From NCBI GenBank assembly GCA_903845315.1, contig CAIMWY010000225.1, positions 1-19,956 of the forward strand: a DNA stretch of 19,956 nucleotides, written 5' to 3'. Made by a program: the position numbers and the translations under genes. This document shows, piece after piece, positions 6,300 to 13,888 of this stretch (positions are counted from its first letter, which is position 1; each line of letters starts with the position of its first letter). This stretch comes from an uncultured Burkholderiales bacterium (GTDB lineage Bacteria > Pseudomonadota > Gammaproteobacteria > Burkholderiales > Burkholderiaceae). The notes under the pieces are model-generated. The model had not been told where the DNA came from. It worked only from the letters and a program-made list of their open reading frames with translations, and made no database searches.

Positions 6300-8962
6300 A
6301 GTGCTCCAAATGCTCCAACGAAATCAACGAAGGTACAAAGTTTTGTAACCTGTGTGGCACAAAGGCTCCTGAGCCACAAAACTGCCGCCATTGTGGGGTT
6401 TTGAATTTAGCCGGCACCATGTTTTGCAAGTCTTGTGGCAAATCACAGGCTGAAACAGCAGGTGTGGGCGGTGCCTTGTCCAACGTCAACAGCATGGGCG
6501 AATTCATCTACGAGTTGACTGAAGAACGGGTTCAAAGCGAAGGCAACAAATCTAAGTCGCAGGCCAGCATGGGCTATTGGGCCTACAAGGTAGTCAACGG
6601 TGTTTTTGAAGAAGTCAAGGGCCAAAAGCAAAAGACGGACAAGAGCGATAAAGATGAGAGTCCTTCGACAGGGGGATTTTTTGGCTCCATTTGGAATGAT
6701 TGGAAAGTCAAACTCTTTGGTGAGAAAAAAGAAGACGTCGAAAAGAAAAAGAAGGCGACACAAATTTATGTGATGCTGGATTTTCGGAATTCCCCGCTTT
6801 TGAGCAAAACCCTTCCGATCCCAGTCCCTGGATTGCCTGATGCCCACTTGCGTTTGGAATTTTGGGTGGACCCTGAGAACAAAGAGCATGTGGCCTTGTT
6901 CAAAGAGCGAATTCTTGGCACCCGAACTGCGCTGTCTTGTTTGGAGTTCGCTGACGCCGCAGTGGCGCTGATTGAAAAAGGCATTCTCCCCAGTATCAGC
7001 CTTGAGTCGATTCCCTCTGACCCCGCAGGAGCGGGCCTTTATATTCGTACGCAATTGGCAAGCCAAGCGGGCATCACGGCAGTGTGCATCTTCAATCGCG
7101 GCAAACTGGGTGAGCGCCACCAACTCGACATCAGTAAATCTGCCTTGGCTTGTCCTGGCTGTGGCCATCCCTTGCGAACCGGAGCTAATTTTTGCGGCAA
7201 GTGTGCCGCTGACGTTTCTCACTTGCAAGCGAGCAGCAAGACAAACTTTTTGCAAGCCTCAGGCGGCGAGCAGCTGACCTTGCGTTTGAGCATGATGATT
7301 GATCGCTCGCTCAAACCCTTATCTGCCCAAGAAGGCGTCCCCGAAATCAACATCTCTGATGCCCAAATCACCGATCACGTGATCAGCATCTTAGGACCCA
7401 TATTGCGTCGCTACGATGTGCCGACCTTGATGCGGCCTGTCATGTTGGCTCAACTGAGCAACGAGCTCAACGACAAACTGGTAAAAGACTGGCGTGGCTA
7501 CGTCACCGGATTCACCGTGGTGGATTTGCGTACCGCAGAAGATGAATGGTTCTTCAATACAGAAGCCTTGCTGGCTGAGAAGCTGCGTGAGATCAAGGCG
7601 GATCAAAAATATTTGGCGATCGAACAAAGCCAAATCGAGTTGGAGCAGTCGACCTTCAATCTGGTGATGCAGCGTATCCAGAATGAAGACAGCCAAGAGT
7701 TGGCACAAAAACGTCAAGAACAAAATAAAAAGAAGCAGTTGGCCGAGCTCGACTTGGACGACCATCAGCTTGAAACCAGCACCGATTTGCGCAAAGCGGC
7801 CATCACTGACGATGCAGAAAAAGAGCTGTTTGCTCGCCAGCGTGACAAGGAGTTGCGTGAGCAAGACTACTTAAGAGAGCAAGCCAAAGCCAAGCGTGGC
7901 GATCAAATTGACGATGTCGATCATGACATGACGCTTGAGAAAAAAGTCGCCCAACACGACATCGACTTGAGCGACTTGACCGGCGAAGCACAAAGCCGCG
8001 CCAAACGCCGTGACATCACGGATGAATCTTTCGTGGAAGACGAGAGAATTCGTCTGGAAACAAAGGCGCAAGAGGAGAGAGATCGCCTTGACGTCAAGCG
8101 CAAAGAGCAATTGGGCAACATCGACGAAGACCTAGAAGACCGCAAGGAAAAGCGCCGCGTCGACAAGCTCAAAGAATTGGCGGCTATGGAAGCGCAAATG
8201 GCGCAGCAAGAGCATGAACAAGAGATTAAGAAAACCCAGCAACAGAATGAACAACAACTCAATCTGACCAAAGAAGCCAATGCATTGGAGCAGGTCAAGA
8301 TTGACGCGATGAAAAACTTGGATGCAGTTCAAATGCTGGCCATGCAAGCCGCCGAGTTGGCCAAGGCCGGTGGCGGAGGGCAGGCCTCTGCTGACATGAT
8401 CAAAGCCATTGCCGCTTCGCATTCAGACTCGACCAAAGCACAAGCCGAGTTGCAATCTGGCGCACAAATTGCCGAAGCCAAAGCCGCGGCTGCTCAGGCG
8501 ACAGCCGAGATGCAAGCGGCCATGTTTGAGCGCATGCTTCAGATGCAGAAAGAAAGTGCAGACAGTGCGATTCGCGCGCATGAATCTGCCGCCGACCGCG
8601 TGCAGCAAACCAGCGACAAAGCCATGGGCAACATGATGCATGTGGCGCAGTCCACGGCGGGCGAGGCCAATGCCGGTTACAAAGCCGCCGCGGACATTGC
8701 AGAGCGTGTCAACACCAGCTCGATGGAGAACATGTCCAAGGTAGCGTCAGCCTCTGCCGCCCATTCCAACGATGGCATGAAAGAGGCTGTGCAGAGCTCA
8801 CGCGCTGCGGCCACCACCACCATTGAAAAAATGGCGGATGTCTACACCGCGGCGGTCAAAGCCACCCGCTATTCCTGCGTGAAGTGCAATGCTGCGGGTA
8901 CGGAAGATGATCGTTTTTGCGTTTCATGTGGTGGAAACGTTCAGAAGCAAAGCGGCGACTGA
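6296..8962 (+). CDS. Large coiled-coil protein with four zinc ribbons, possibly SPFH-like core
   Basis: An 888-residue cytoplasmic-looking protein. Four zinc ribbons are visible: C3/C6/C17/C20, C30/C33/C44/C47, C286/C289/C300/C303 and, at the extreme C-terminus, C861/C864/C875/C878, all CxxC-x10-CxxC. Between the second and third is an unrecognised alpha/beta region (about 67-280) with a lysine-rich insert near 110-153. Residues about 325-420 have a pattern reminiscent of SPFH/band-7 domains. Residues about 425-670 are a highly charged coiled coil, and 675-855 an Ala/Met/Ser-rich helical stretch. An SPFH-coiled-coil-terminal-ribbon order would resemble the YdjI type of stress-linked SPFH proteins, but the match is by eye and weak. 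The long coil suggests oligomerisation into a scaffold. No transmembrane helix is visible. Its start overlaps the protease gene's stop by four bases, and only 5 bp separate its end from the next gene. Confidence 0.78.
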   Translation: MKCSKCSNEINEGTKFCNLCGTKAPEPQNCRHCGVLNLAGTMFCKSCGKSQAETAGVGGALSNVNSMGEFIYELTEERVQSEGNKSKSQASMGYWAYKVVNGVFEEVKGQKQKTDKSDKDESPSTGGFFGSIWNDWKVKLFGEKKEDVEKKKKATQIYVMLDFRNSPLLSKTLPIPVPGLPDAHLRLEFWVDPENKEHVALFKERILGTRTALSCLEFADAAVALIEKGILPSISLESIPSDPAGAGLYIRTQLASQAGITAVCIFNRGKLGERHQLDISKSALACPGCGHPLRTGANFCGKCAADVSHLQASSKTNFLQASGGEQLTLRLSMMIDRSLKPLSAQEGVPEINISDAQITDHVISILGPILRRYDVPTLMRPVMLAQLSNELNDKLVKDWRGYVTGFTVVDLRTAEDEWFFNTEALLAEKLREIKADQKYLAIEQSQIELEQSTFNLVMQRIQNEDSQELAQKRQEQNKKKQLAELDLDDHQLETSTDLRKAAITDDAEKELFARQRDKELREQDYLREQAKAKRGDQIDDVDHDMTLEKKVAQHDIDLSDLTGEAQSRAKRRDITDESFVEDERIRLETKAQEERDRLDVKRKEQLGNIDEDLEDRKEKRRVDKLKELAAMEAQMAQQEHEQEIKKTQQQNEQQLNLTKEANALEQVKIDAMKNLDAVQMLAMQAAELAKAGGGGQASADMIKAIAASHSDSTKAQAELQSGAQIAEAKAAAAQATAEMQAAMFERMLQMQKESADSAIRAHESAADRVQQTSDKAMGNMMHVAQSTAGEANAGYKAAADIAERVNTSSMENMSKVASASAAHSNDGMKEAVQSSRAAATTTIEKMADVYTAAVKATRYSCVKCNAAGTEDDRFCVSCGGNVQKQSGD

Positions 8963-8967
8963 CTGTT

Positions 8968-11691
8968 ATGACCCTCTGTTTGTGTTGCAATAGCGAACGT
9001 TTTCCTGAGGATACGATTTGTCCTGTCTGCCGCGCAGACTGGCAAAGCGTGGAAGCTTTGGATTTGGATCTTCCGCGGGCGAAGTACAAATCGCAGGTGG
9101 AAAAAATGTTGGCCCGTGATCCCAATGGGCAGTACGACAAAGAGCTCACGCTCTTGCGCTACCAACTCAAAGTTTCGTACAAGGCACACCAACAGATCAG
9201 GAATGATTTTTTAGCCAGCATCAAAGACATTGAGCACCTGAAATCATTTCAGCTCAGGTTCAATCAATCAGCCGAGGGTGTTGCTGGTCAAAACACCTTG
9301 CTGCAATTTGAGTTCACCAACACGTCCGAGAGAAATTACTTCTCGCGCATCAAGCTCGAATGGGACGACGAAGAAACGGTTCAGCACGATGACTTCGAAA
9401 TCGATCATGAGGATCTTCTAGGTCCAGGTACTCGCTGCCATCTGCAGTCTACCTACGTGTTCAAAACACCAGGCACCAAGCTGATCAGCAAGCTGGTGGT
9501 TTCGGTTGAGGGGATGGCAGGGGAAACAGCGAAATTTCGCGCTTCCGATTTTCAACTCAAGGTCGCCGATCCAAATAAAAGAGATACCTACGTCAGCAAC
9601 GTGACCAACAACGTCACGGCCAAGATAGTGTCCGAATACAGTTCCAGTAGCGGGGCTGCTTCTGCGGAGATAGACGAAAAGGGCAGCGGCGACAACTGGC
9701 TGCTTCTCAAAGTGGTGTGGATGCCTAGCGAAGGTGGCTTGCCCAAGGCGCCGCCGGCCAATATGCGCGCTCCAGGCATGATCTTGGCTGCATCTGCCGC
9801 TACTGAGCGCTCGTCTGTGGCGTCCAAAGCACATGGGCTCAGCTGCCAAGGATGCGGAAAACTGGACAATCCCAGTGGGTCAGCTTTTTGTTTGAATTGC
9901 GGACGCTCCTTGGCCCAGGCCCCTGCGGCGACTGAAGAGCTTTTGGCGCCAGAACCCGTGGTTGCCGTCGCAGCTCAGGCCGCGTCAAGTCCTTCAGAGG
10001 CTTCGATTGAGACACTGCACGATGCTGTTGAGCAAACCTTTGAGTTGCTGCGTAAATTCAGTGCGTTGGCCTCATCATCCGCCAGCAAAGGGGTTTTTTC
10101 GGCGGTTGATTTTGCGTTTGAATTACTCAATGAACTCACGCCTTTGCTGCTCGATCGCGACATCGTGGGCATGGTGTGTGAAAAGCCTGCGGGTGTGCAA
10201 CTTGACGATGAAGAATTCATCGTGGGTTTCGCAGGCAAAGCCACGGTCTTTTCGCTGACAGGCATCACGGTGGTGGAGCATTCAGGTACGGACATTGCCA
10301 TGGTGGAGCGTTATCAATGGGGTGAACTTGAAGAGACCCAGCAAGGCGTGTTTCGTCAACGCTTTGGTCCGCAGAGTTATGTCATCTCGTTGGGCAATGC
10401 TTCTGCGAGTAGCAGCTTTCCGGGTTTGCGCTTTGACATGCGTCGCTACAAGGGGCCCGACTCGATTGAAGACCTCTACAGCAGGCTGGAGTTTTTACTG
10501 GGTCAGGTGTTTTCCTTGGCGCCTGAACCGGTGCGTGCCGCTGCCCCCAAGTCGTTTGCTGAGCGAGTTGAAGAGGTACCTGCTTTTGCGGCACCCGAGG
10601 TGCAAAACCCCGAGGATGAAGCCGATTTTATCGATGACGGGGTGCAGGCAGAGTCTGAAATTACAGAACACCAAGGCCGCGTAACGTGCAGCAATTGTGG
10701 CGCTGAAAACCACGCGCACGCCAAATTTTGTGCGGAGTGCGGTTCGGTCTTGCACGCAGATCAGTCACAAGAAGAAGACGACATTGAAGATGACGAGACC
10801 TCAGACGAAGGGCTGATTCAATGCCGGCACTGCGGTGCAAACAACCTTGAGAACGCAAAATTTTGTGCTGAGTGTGGGCAAGCGCAAGGCGACGCCCCGG
10901 CGAATGTTCTTGAAGACGAGGACGAAGAGCCCGAAGGCGTTCCATGCGTGAGTTGTGGTGCAAGCATTGATGAGGATTTGGCTTTTTGTGGATTTTGTGG
11001 TGCCAACCAATCGCCACCAGAGCCAGAGCCAGAGATTGTGGCGATACAAGAGCCCGTGGTTGCCGCGAAATTTGTAGAGCCCCCCGAGGAGGAGGTGCCC
11101 GAAGTACCTCAAGTTGACCCACGTCTAGAGCTCATGCGCCAGCGTTGGCACGAGCGCTCAAATGCGTTGCACGAGTTTTTGCTGAGATTTGCCATGGCCA
11201 CGCAATACTGCAGCGAGACTGCGCCTAAAACGGTGGTGATGGCCTCAGAAATCGACGCAACCTTGCATGCTGATCTATGGGCTGCTGCGAAGAGTTCTGG
11301 CGCCCCCTTGGTGGCGGTCGGATTGGATGCGCAGCACGCACTATGGTCTGAGTCTGGACAATTGGCTGACTTTCATGAGGCAGTCACCCTGATGTCTGCC
11401 CATGGACTTTTCCATATCGCCAAATCTGGTGGTGGCGCTATGAAGTTGGATGGCAAGAATTGTTTCCTGAGTTGGGAGAAATTCTTCTTTGAATTCAAAG
11501 CCGATTTGGTGTTCAGAGATGCAGGCCCTGATCTGTGGTTGGGCACTGCAGATAAATACTTGGTGCGCGGCAGCTATTGCGACTACTCGGTGAATGTCTT
11601 GCAATGGGACTACCTGAATTCATTTGTGAAAAATGAATTGATCGACAGTTTCGAAAAATTCAAATTCTCGGTACAACACACCCATGACTGA
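8968..11691 (+). CDS. 907-residue protein with five zinc ribbons
   Basis: I do not recognise a named family. Five zinc ribbons are visible: C4/C7/C18/C21; C293/C296/C308/C311 (the only one with an 11-residue spacer); and a tandem trio C574/C577/C588/C591, C619/C622/C633/C636 and C660/C663/C674/C677, whose first two members share KFCAECG and look like a recent duplication. Residues about 93-200 form an Ig-like beta-sandwich by pattern. Residues about 345-515 are a helical then beta-rich segment that could be PH-like. An acidic Pro/Glu-rich linker runs from about 680 to 715, followed by a C-terminal domain (about 718-900) with alternating beta and helix. No signal peptide or membrane helix is seen. 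I chose ATG 8968, directly before the first ribbon and 5 bp after the preceding stop, over upstream in-frame starts. The stop overlaps the next gene by eight bases. Confidence 0.78.
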   Translation: MTLCLCCNSERFPEDTICPVCRADWQSVEALDLDLPRAKYKSQVEKMLARDPNGQYDKELTLLRYQLKVSYKAHQQIRNDFLASIKDIEHLKSFQLRFNQSAEGVAGQNTLLQFEFTNTSERNYFSRIKLEWDDEETVQHDDFEIDHEDLLGPGTRCHLQSTYVFKTPGTKLISKLVVSVEGMAGETAKFRASDFQLKVADPNKRDTYVSNVTNNVTAKIVSEYSSSSGAASAEIDEKGSGDNWLLLKVVWMPSEGGLPKAPPANMRAPGMILAASAATERSSVASKAHGLSCQGCGKLDNPSGSAFCLNCGRSLAQAPAATEELLAPEPVVAVAAQAASSPSEASIETLHDAVEQTFELLRKFSALASSSASKGVFSAVDFAFELLNELTPLLLDRDIVGMVCEKPAGVQLDDEEFIVGFAGKATVFSLTGITVVEHSGTDIAMVERYQWGELEETQQGVFRQRFGPQSYVISLGNASASSSFPGLRFDMRRYKGPDSIEDLYSRLEFLLGQVFSLAPEPVRAAAPKSFAERVEEVPAFAAPEVQNPEDEADFIDDGVQAESEITEHQGRVTCSNCGAENHAHAKFCAECGSVLHADQSQEEDDIEDDETSDEGLIQCRHCGANNLENAKFCAECGQAQGDAPANVLEDEDEEPEGVPCVSCGASIDEDLAFCGFCGANQSPPEPEPEIVAIQEPVVAAKFVEPPEEEVPEVPQVDPRLELMRQRWHERSNALHEFLLRFAMATQYCSETAPKTVVMASEIDATLHADLWAAAKSSGAPLVAVGLDAQHALWSESGQLADFHEAVTLMSAHGLFHIAKSGGGAMKLDGKNCFLSWEKFFFEFKADLVFRDAGPDLWLGTADKYLVRGSYCDYSVNVLQWDYLNSFVKNELIDSFEKFKFSVQHTHD

Positions 11692-12097
11692 TATTCAGAC
11701 AGATCCTCGTTACCCGTTTTGTTCGGACGCTGGAAAAGCCGAGCTGGAGGTCTATCGTCAATGGATTGTGGATGCGTCGCTCAAAGACTCAGAGTACGCC
11801 TTTATCGAGTACGTCAAAGGGCGTGCAGGTATACAAGACGGTCGTCATTTGTTGGCGATTTGGGAGCATCAGATGCAAGGCCAGTTTGACAAAACAGCGC
11901 ACTCACAAATGCGTTTGTTTTTTGTCAATCCGAATTCCGAGGCTGCGTTTGATTCGAGTGCCGCAGCTGGGTGGTTTGACTTTATCGAGTCTGTCTACAT
12001 CTTGAAAAACGAAGTGCCGGCACCTCTGGTGCGACCCCCTGTTTTTGCCAAAGTCGGTACAGCTGAGCTTCCTGCACAAAATTTTGACATGGTTTGA
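11684..12097 (+). CDS. Small protein of unknown function, last gene of the plus-strand string
   Basis: A 137-residue protein with no zinc ribbon, signal peptide or membrane helix. The first two thirds look helical with conserved-looking aromatics (YRQWIVDASL near 24, IWEHQMQGQF near 59); the last third is proline-rich (VPAPLVRPPVF near 111). Its ATG lies inside the end of the five-ribbon gene (eight-base overlap), which argues strongly for co-translation and a shared job. It has one cysteine (C13). I do not recognise it and propose no function. Confidence 0.65.
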   Translation: MTDIQTDPRYPFCSDAGKAELEVYRQWIVDASLKDSEYAFIEYVKGRAGIQDGRHLLAIWEHQMQGQFDKTAHSQMRLFFVNPNSEAAFDSSAAAGWFDFIESVYILKNEVPAPLVRPPVFAKVGTAELPAQNFDMV

Positions 12098-12156
12098 TGG
12101 CTTCAAAAAAGTTGGCCGGCGCGTCAGTGGCTATGCGTTGGCCAGTCGACAAGAGC
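12098..12156. other. 59-bp gap between convergent strings
   Basis: The last plus-strand stop (12097) and the last minus-strand stop (12157) are separated by this gap only. It contains two GTTGGCC copies but no hairpin with a T-run in either direction, so no intrinsic terminator is evident. Transcripts may overlap or end inside the opposing gene. Confidence 0.5.
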
Positions 12157-13158
12157 TCACCGTGGGTAAAAGTAATATCCTTCAGACAACTCATCATGAA
12201 AAGACGGCCTTTGGCGTCCGTCTGAGTTTTCCATCACCTCTCGTCTGACGTTGTTGAAAATTTCGGTCAGGCTGAGTTGAGGGTTCAGAATTTCATTTTT
12301 GAAGAAGTGGGTGAACAGTCCGTTCTCAATCCCACCTGTGCCATCGCTTGCACCCGTGTCATGCGATGTTGCAAATATGATCCCATGCCCAAAGCTAGAG
12401 TCAGCCGATTTGGCCAAGCCTCGGTGTTTGGCATGGGCTTGGGAGCTTGGGTTGTTCAACTGATCAAACCACTCTTCCAACATTTCCCAATCCTCTTCAT
12501 CCGTTGGATTGCCTGTGCTGAGCGTGTCCTCGACATTCAGTCGCTCTTGGTTTCGACATGCGTCAATGATGATGATGGCTGACTTGGCTTGTGTGTACTT
12601 CAGCCGATCGATGAACTCGGAGTACAAATTGATGGCCTCGTGCGGGTGAGCGGCATCAATTGGAAATAAATGGGGCTCAGAGTTGAAAGATGCGCCATGT
12701 CCGGCAAATGTCAACACCACATCATCCCCGGCTTCAATCGAAGCAAGAAATCTGTCAAGGTAATTTTTTGTCGATATTGAATCGCGGTCAAAAATACTTG
12801 TGACCTCATAGCCGAGATGATTCATTGCCGAGGCCATGTCTTGTGCATCTCGGGTGGCATTTTCAAGCGGATTCAACAGCGTGTACTTGTTCATTCCGAT
12901 GCAAAGCGCCTTGCATTCACTGCGTGGTGAGACCTTGTGACCCGCGTTCTCTGTATCGCGCTGGGCGGGCGTTGCAGACGCTGAACGACCAGTTGCAGCG
13001 CCAACAGCTTGCGATCGCTGACTTCGAATGGAATCCCTCGCCGAACCTGATCTGTCATCGAGAGCGGGCCCATTGTGTGTGGCCGCCGACTTGCCAGTTT
13101 CTAGGTTGATTTGCTCCCGCAGCTTATTGCGAATCTCATCCAGTCGCGATGCACACAT
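12157..13158 (-). CDS. Metacaspase-like cysteine protease (caspase domain, peptidase family C14)
   Basis: A 333-residue protein with an approximately 80-residue polar, charged, Ser/Ala-rich N-terminus followed by a caspase domain. The first strand is ECKALCIGMNKY (81-92), followed by a conserved LENATRDAQDM segment. The catalytic histidine is H154 in VLTFAGHGASF and the nucleophile C201 in IIIIDACRNQ; both are intact. A late block near 256-285 (GHGIIFATSH then GLFTHFF) also fits C14 bacterial caspases. No signal peptide is present, so it should be cytoplasmic. Bacterial members cleave partner proteins in death or stress pathways; the specificity is not readable here. The start at ATG 13158 precedes the only long N-terminal extension; there is no other Met before residue 89. 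It is the third gene of the minus-strand string, 25 bp after the previous stop. Confidence 0.88.
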   Translation of the reverse strand: MCASRLDEIRNKLREQINLETGKSAATHNGPALDDRSGSARDSIRSQRSQAVGAATGRSASATPAQRDTENAGHKVSPRSECKALCIGMNKYTLLNPLENATRDAQDMASAMNHLGYEVTSIFDRDSISTKNYLDRFLASIEAGDDVVLTFAGHGASFNSEPHLFPIDAAHPHEAINLYSEFIDRLKYTQAKSAIIIIDACRNQERLNVEDTLSTGNPTDEEDWEMLEEWFDQLNNPSSQAHAKHRGLAKSADSSFGHGIIFATSHDTGASDGTGGIENGLFTHFFKNEILNPQLSLTEIFNNVRREVMENSDGRQRPSFHDELSEGYYFYPR

Positions 13159-13183
13159 AAGTTGAGATCCAACGGTTTACGAA

Positions 13184-13867
13184 TCAGAAAGCATCCGCTG
13201 GTTTGACGGCCTTAGGCGTCAAGGGGGCGGCAGGCGCTGCTGGCGCGACTGGCGCTGGGCGAGGTGCAGCAGCAGGCGCAGGTGCGGGGGCAGGGGTTGC
13301 CAACGCACGCTTGCGCATTTCTTCTTCGCGACGCAGCATGTCTTCTTTCATCTCCAGCTCTTTGCGTTTGAGCTCAAGCTCTCTTTCGGCAAAAGCGCGA
13401 TCGCGTGCCACTGCTTCAGCTTTTGCGCGTTCAGCTTCTTCCAATGCAACGCGTTGACGCTCTGCTGCAGCCAAGGCCGCTTGGTCAACTACGGTCACGA
13501 TTGTGGGTCTAGGGTTACCCCCGCATGAAGCAGCCGTCTTGAGGCCTCGGATCAACAGGCGCCCTTGCGCCATGATGGTGTAGGTGCCGGCAGCGGAGTA
13601 TTTGTGCGACAGCATGGCAGGGGATGACTTGAGGTTGTCGTCTCCAAGGCGAACATCTTGCTTGTCACCGTTGCCCCAGTCCACCGTCATGCCACACCAA
13701 ACAGTGTCGCCGGTGGGTACGAAATTGATGTTGAGTTCCGCCAAAGCGTCTAAGGAGATCTTGCCCGAAATCAGTTCTAGAGACTTGAGTTCTTGAGCGT
13801 TCGCTTGTCCCAAAGTTAGCAGGGAGAAAGCCGATACAGCCAAGGCTGAAGAGAGAGTTTTTTTCAT
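13184..13867 (-). CDS. Exported PKD-like and coiled-coil protein with Pro/Ala-rich tail
   Basis: A 227-residue protein with a clear signal peptide (MKKTLSSALAV start, cleavage likely after A24 in QANA-QE). Residues about 26-128 look like a PKD/Ig-type beta domain: VDWGNGDK at 62-69 and LSHKYSAAGTYTI at 86-98 match the conserved core. Two cysteines in it (C58, C115) could form a disulphide, which fits a periplasmic location. Residues 129-188 form a strongly charged coiled coil, and 190-223 is a Pro/Ala-rich tail. No lipobox or membrane anchor is visible. It lies 21 bp after the TPR gene and 25 bp before the caspase gene, so it is probably co-transcribed. A periplasmic sensor or cell-wall-facing partner is my inference. 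Confidence 0.75.
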   Translation of the reverse strand: MKKTLSSALAVSAFSLLTLGQANAQELKSLELISGKISLDALAELNINFVPTGDTVWCGMTVDWGNGDKQDVRLGDDNLKSSPAMLSHKYSAAGTYTIMAQGRLLIRGLKTAASCGGNPRPTIVTVVDQAALAAAERQRVALEEAERAKAEAVARDRAFAERELELKRKELEMKEDMLRREEEMRKRALATPAPAPAPAAAPRPAPVAPAAPAAPLTPKAVKPADAF

Positions 13868-13888
13868 GGGACGCTATCGATTCAAAAA

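Noticed and set aside
6443..7255. A 270-codon minus-strand open frame within the four-ribbon gene
   Set aside because: It is antisense to a frame with conserved zinc ribbons, has no recognisable motifs, and is best explained as a shadow.
12110..12145. Paired TGGCC/GGCCA as a terminator between the convergent strings
   Set aside because: The stem is short, the loop over 20 bases and no T-run follows, so the match looks like chance.
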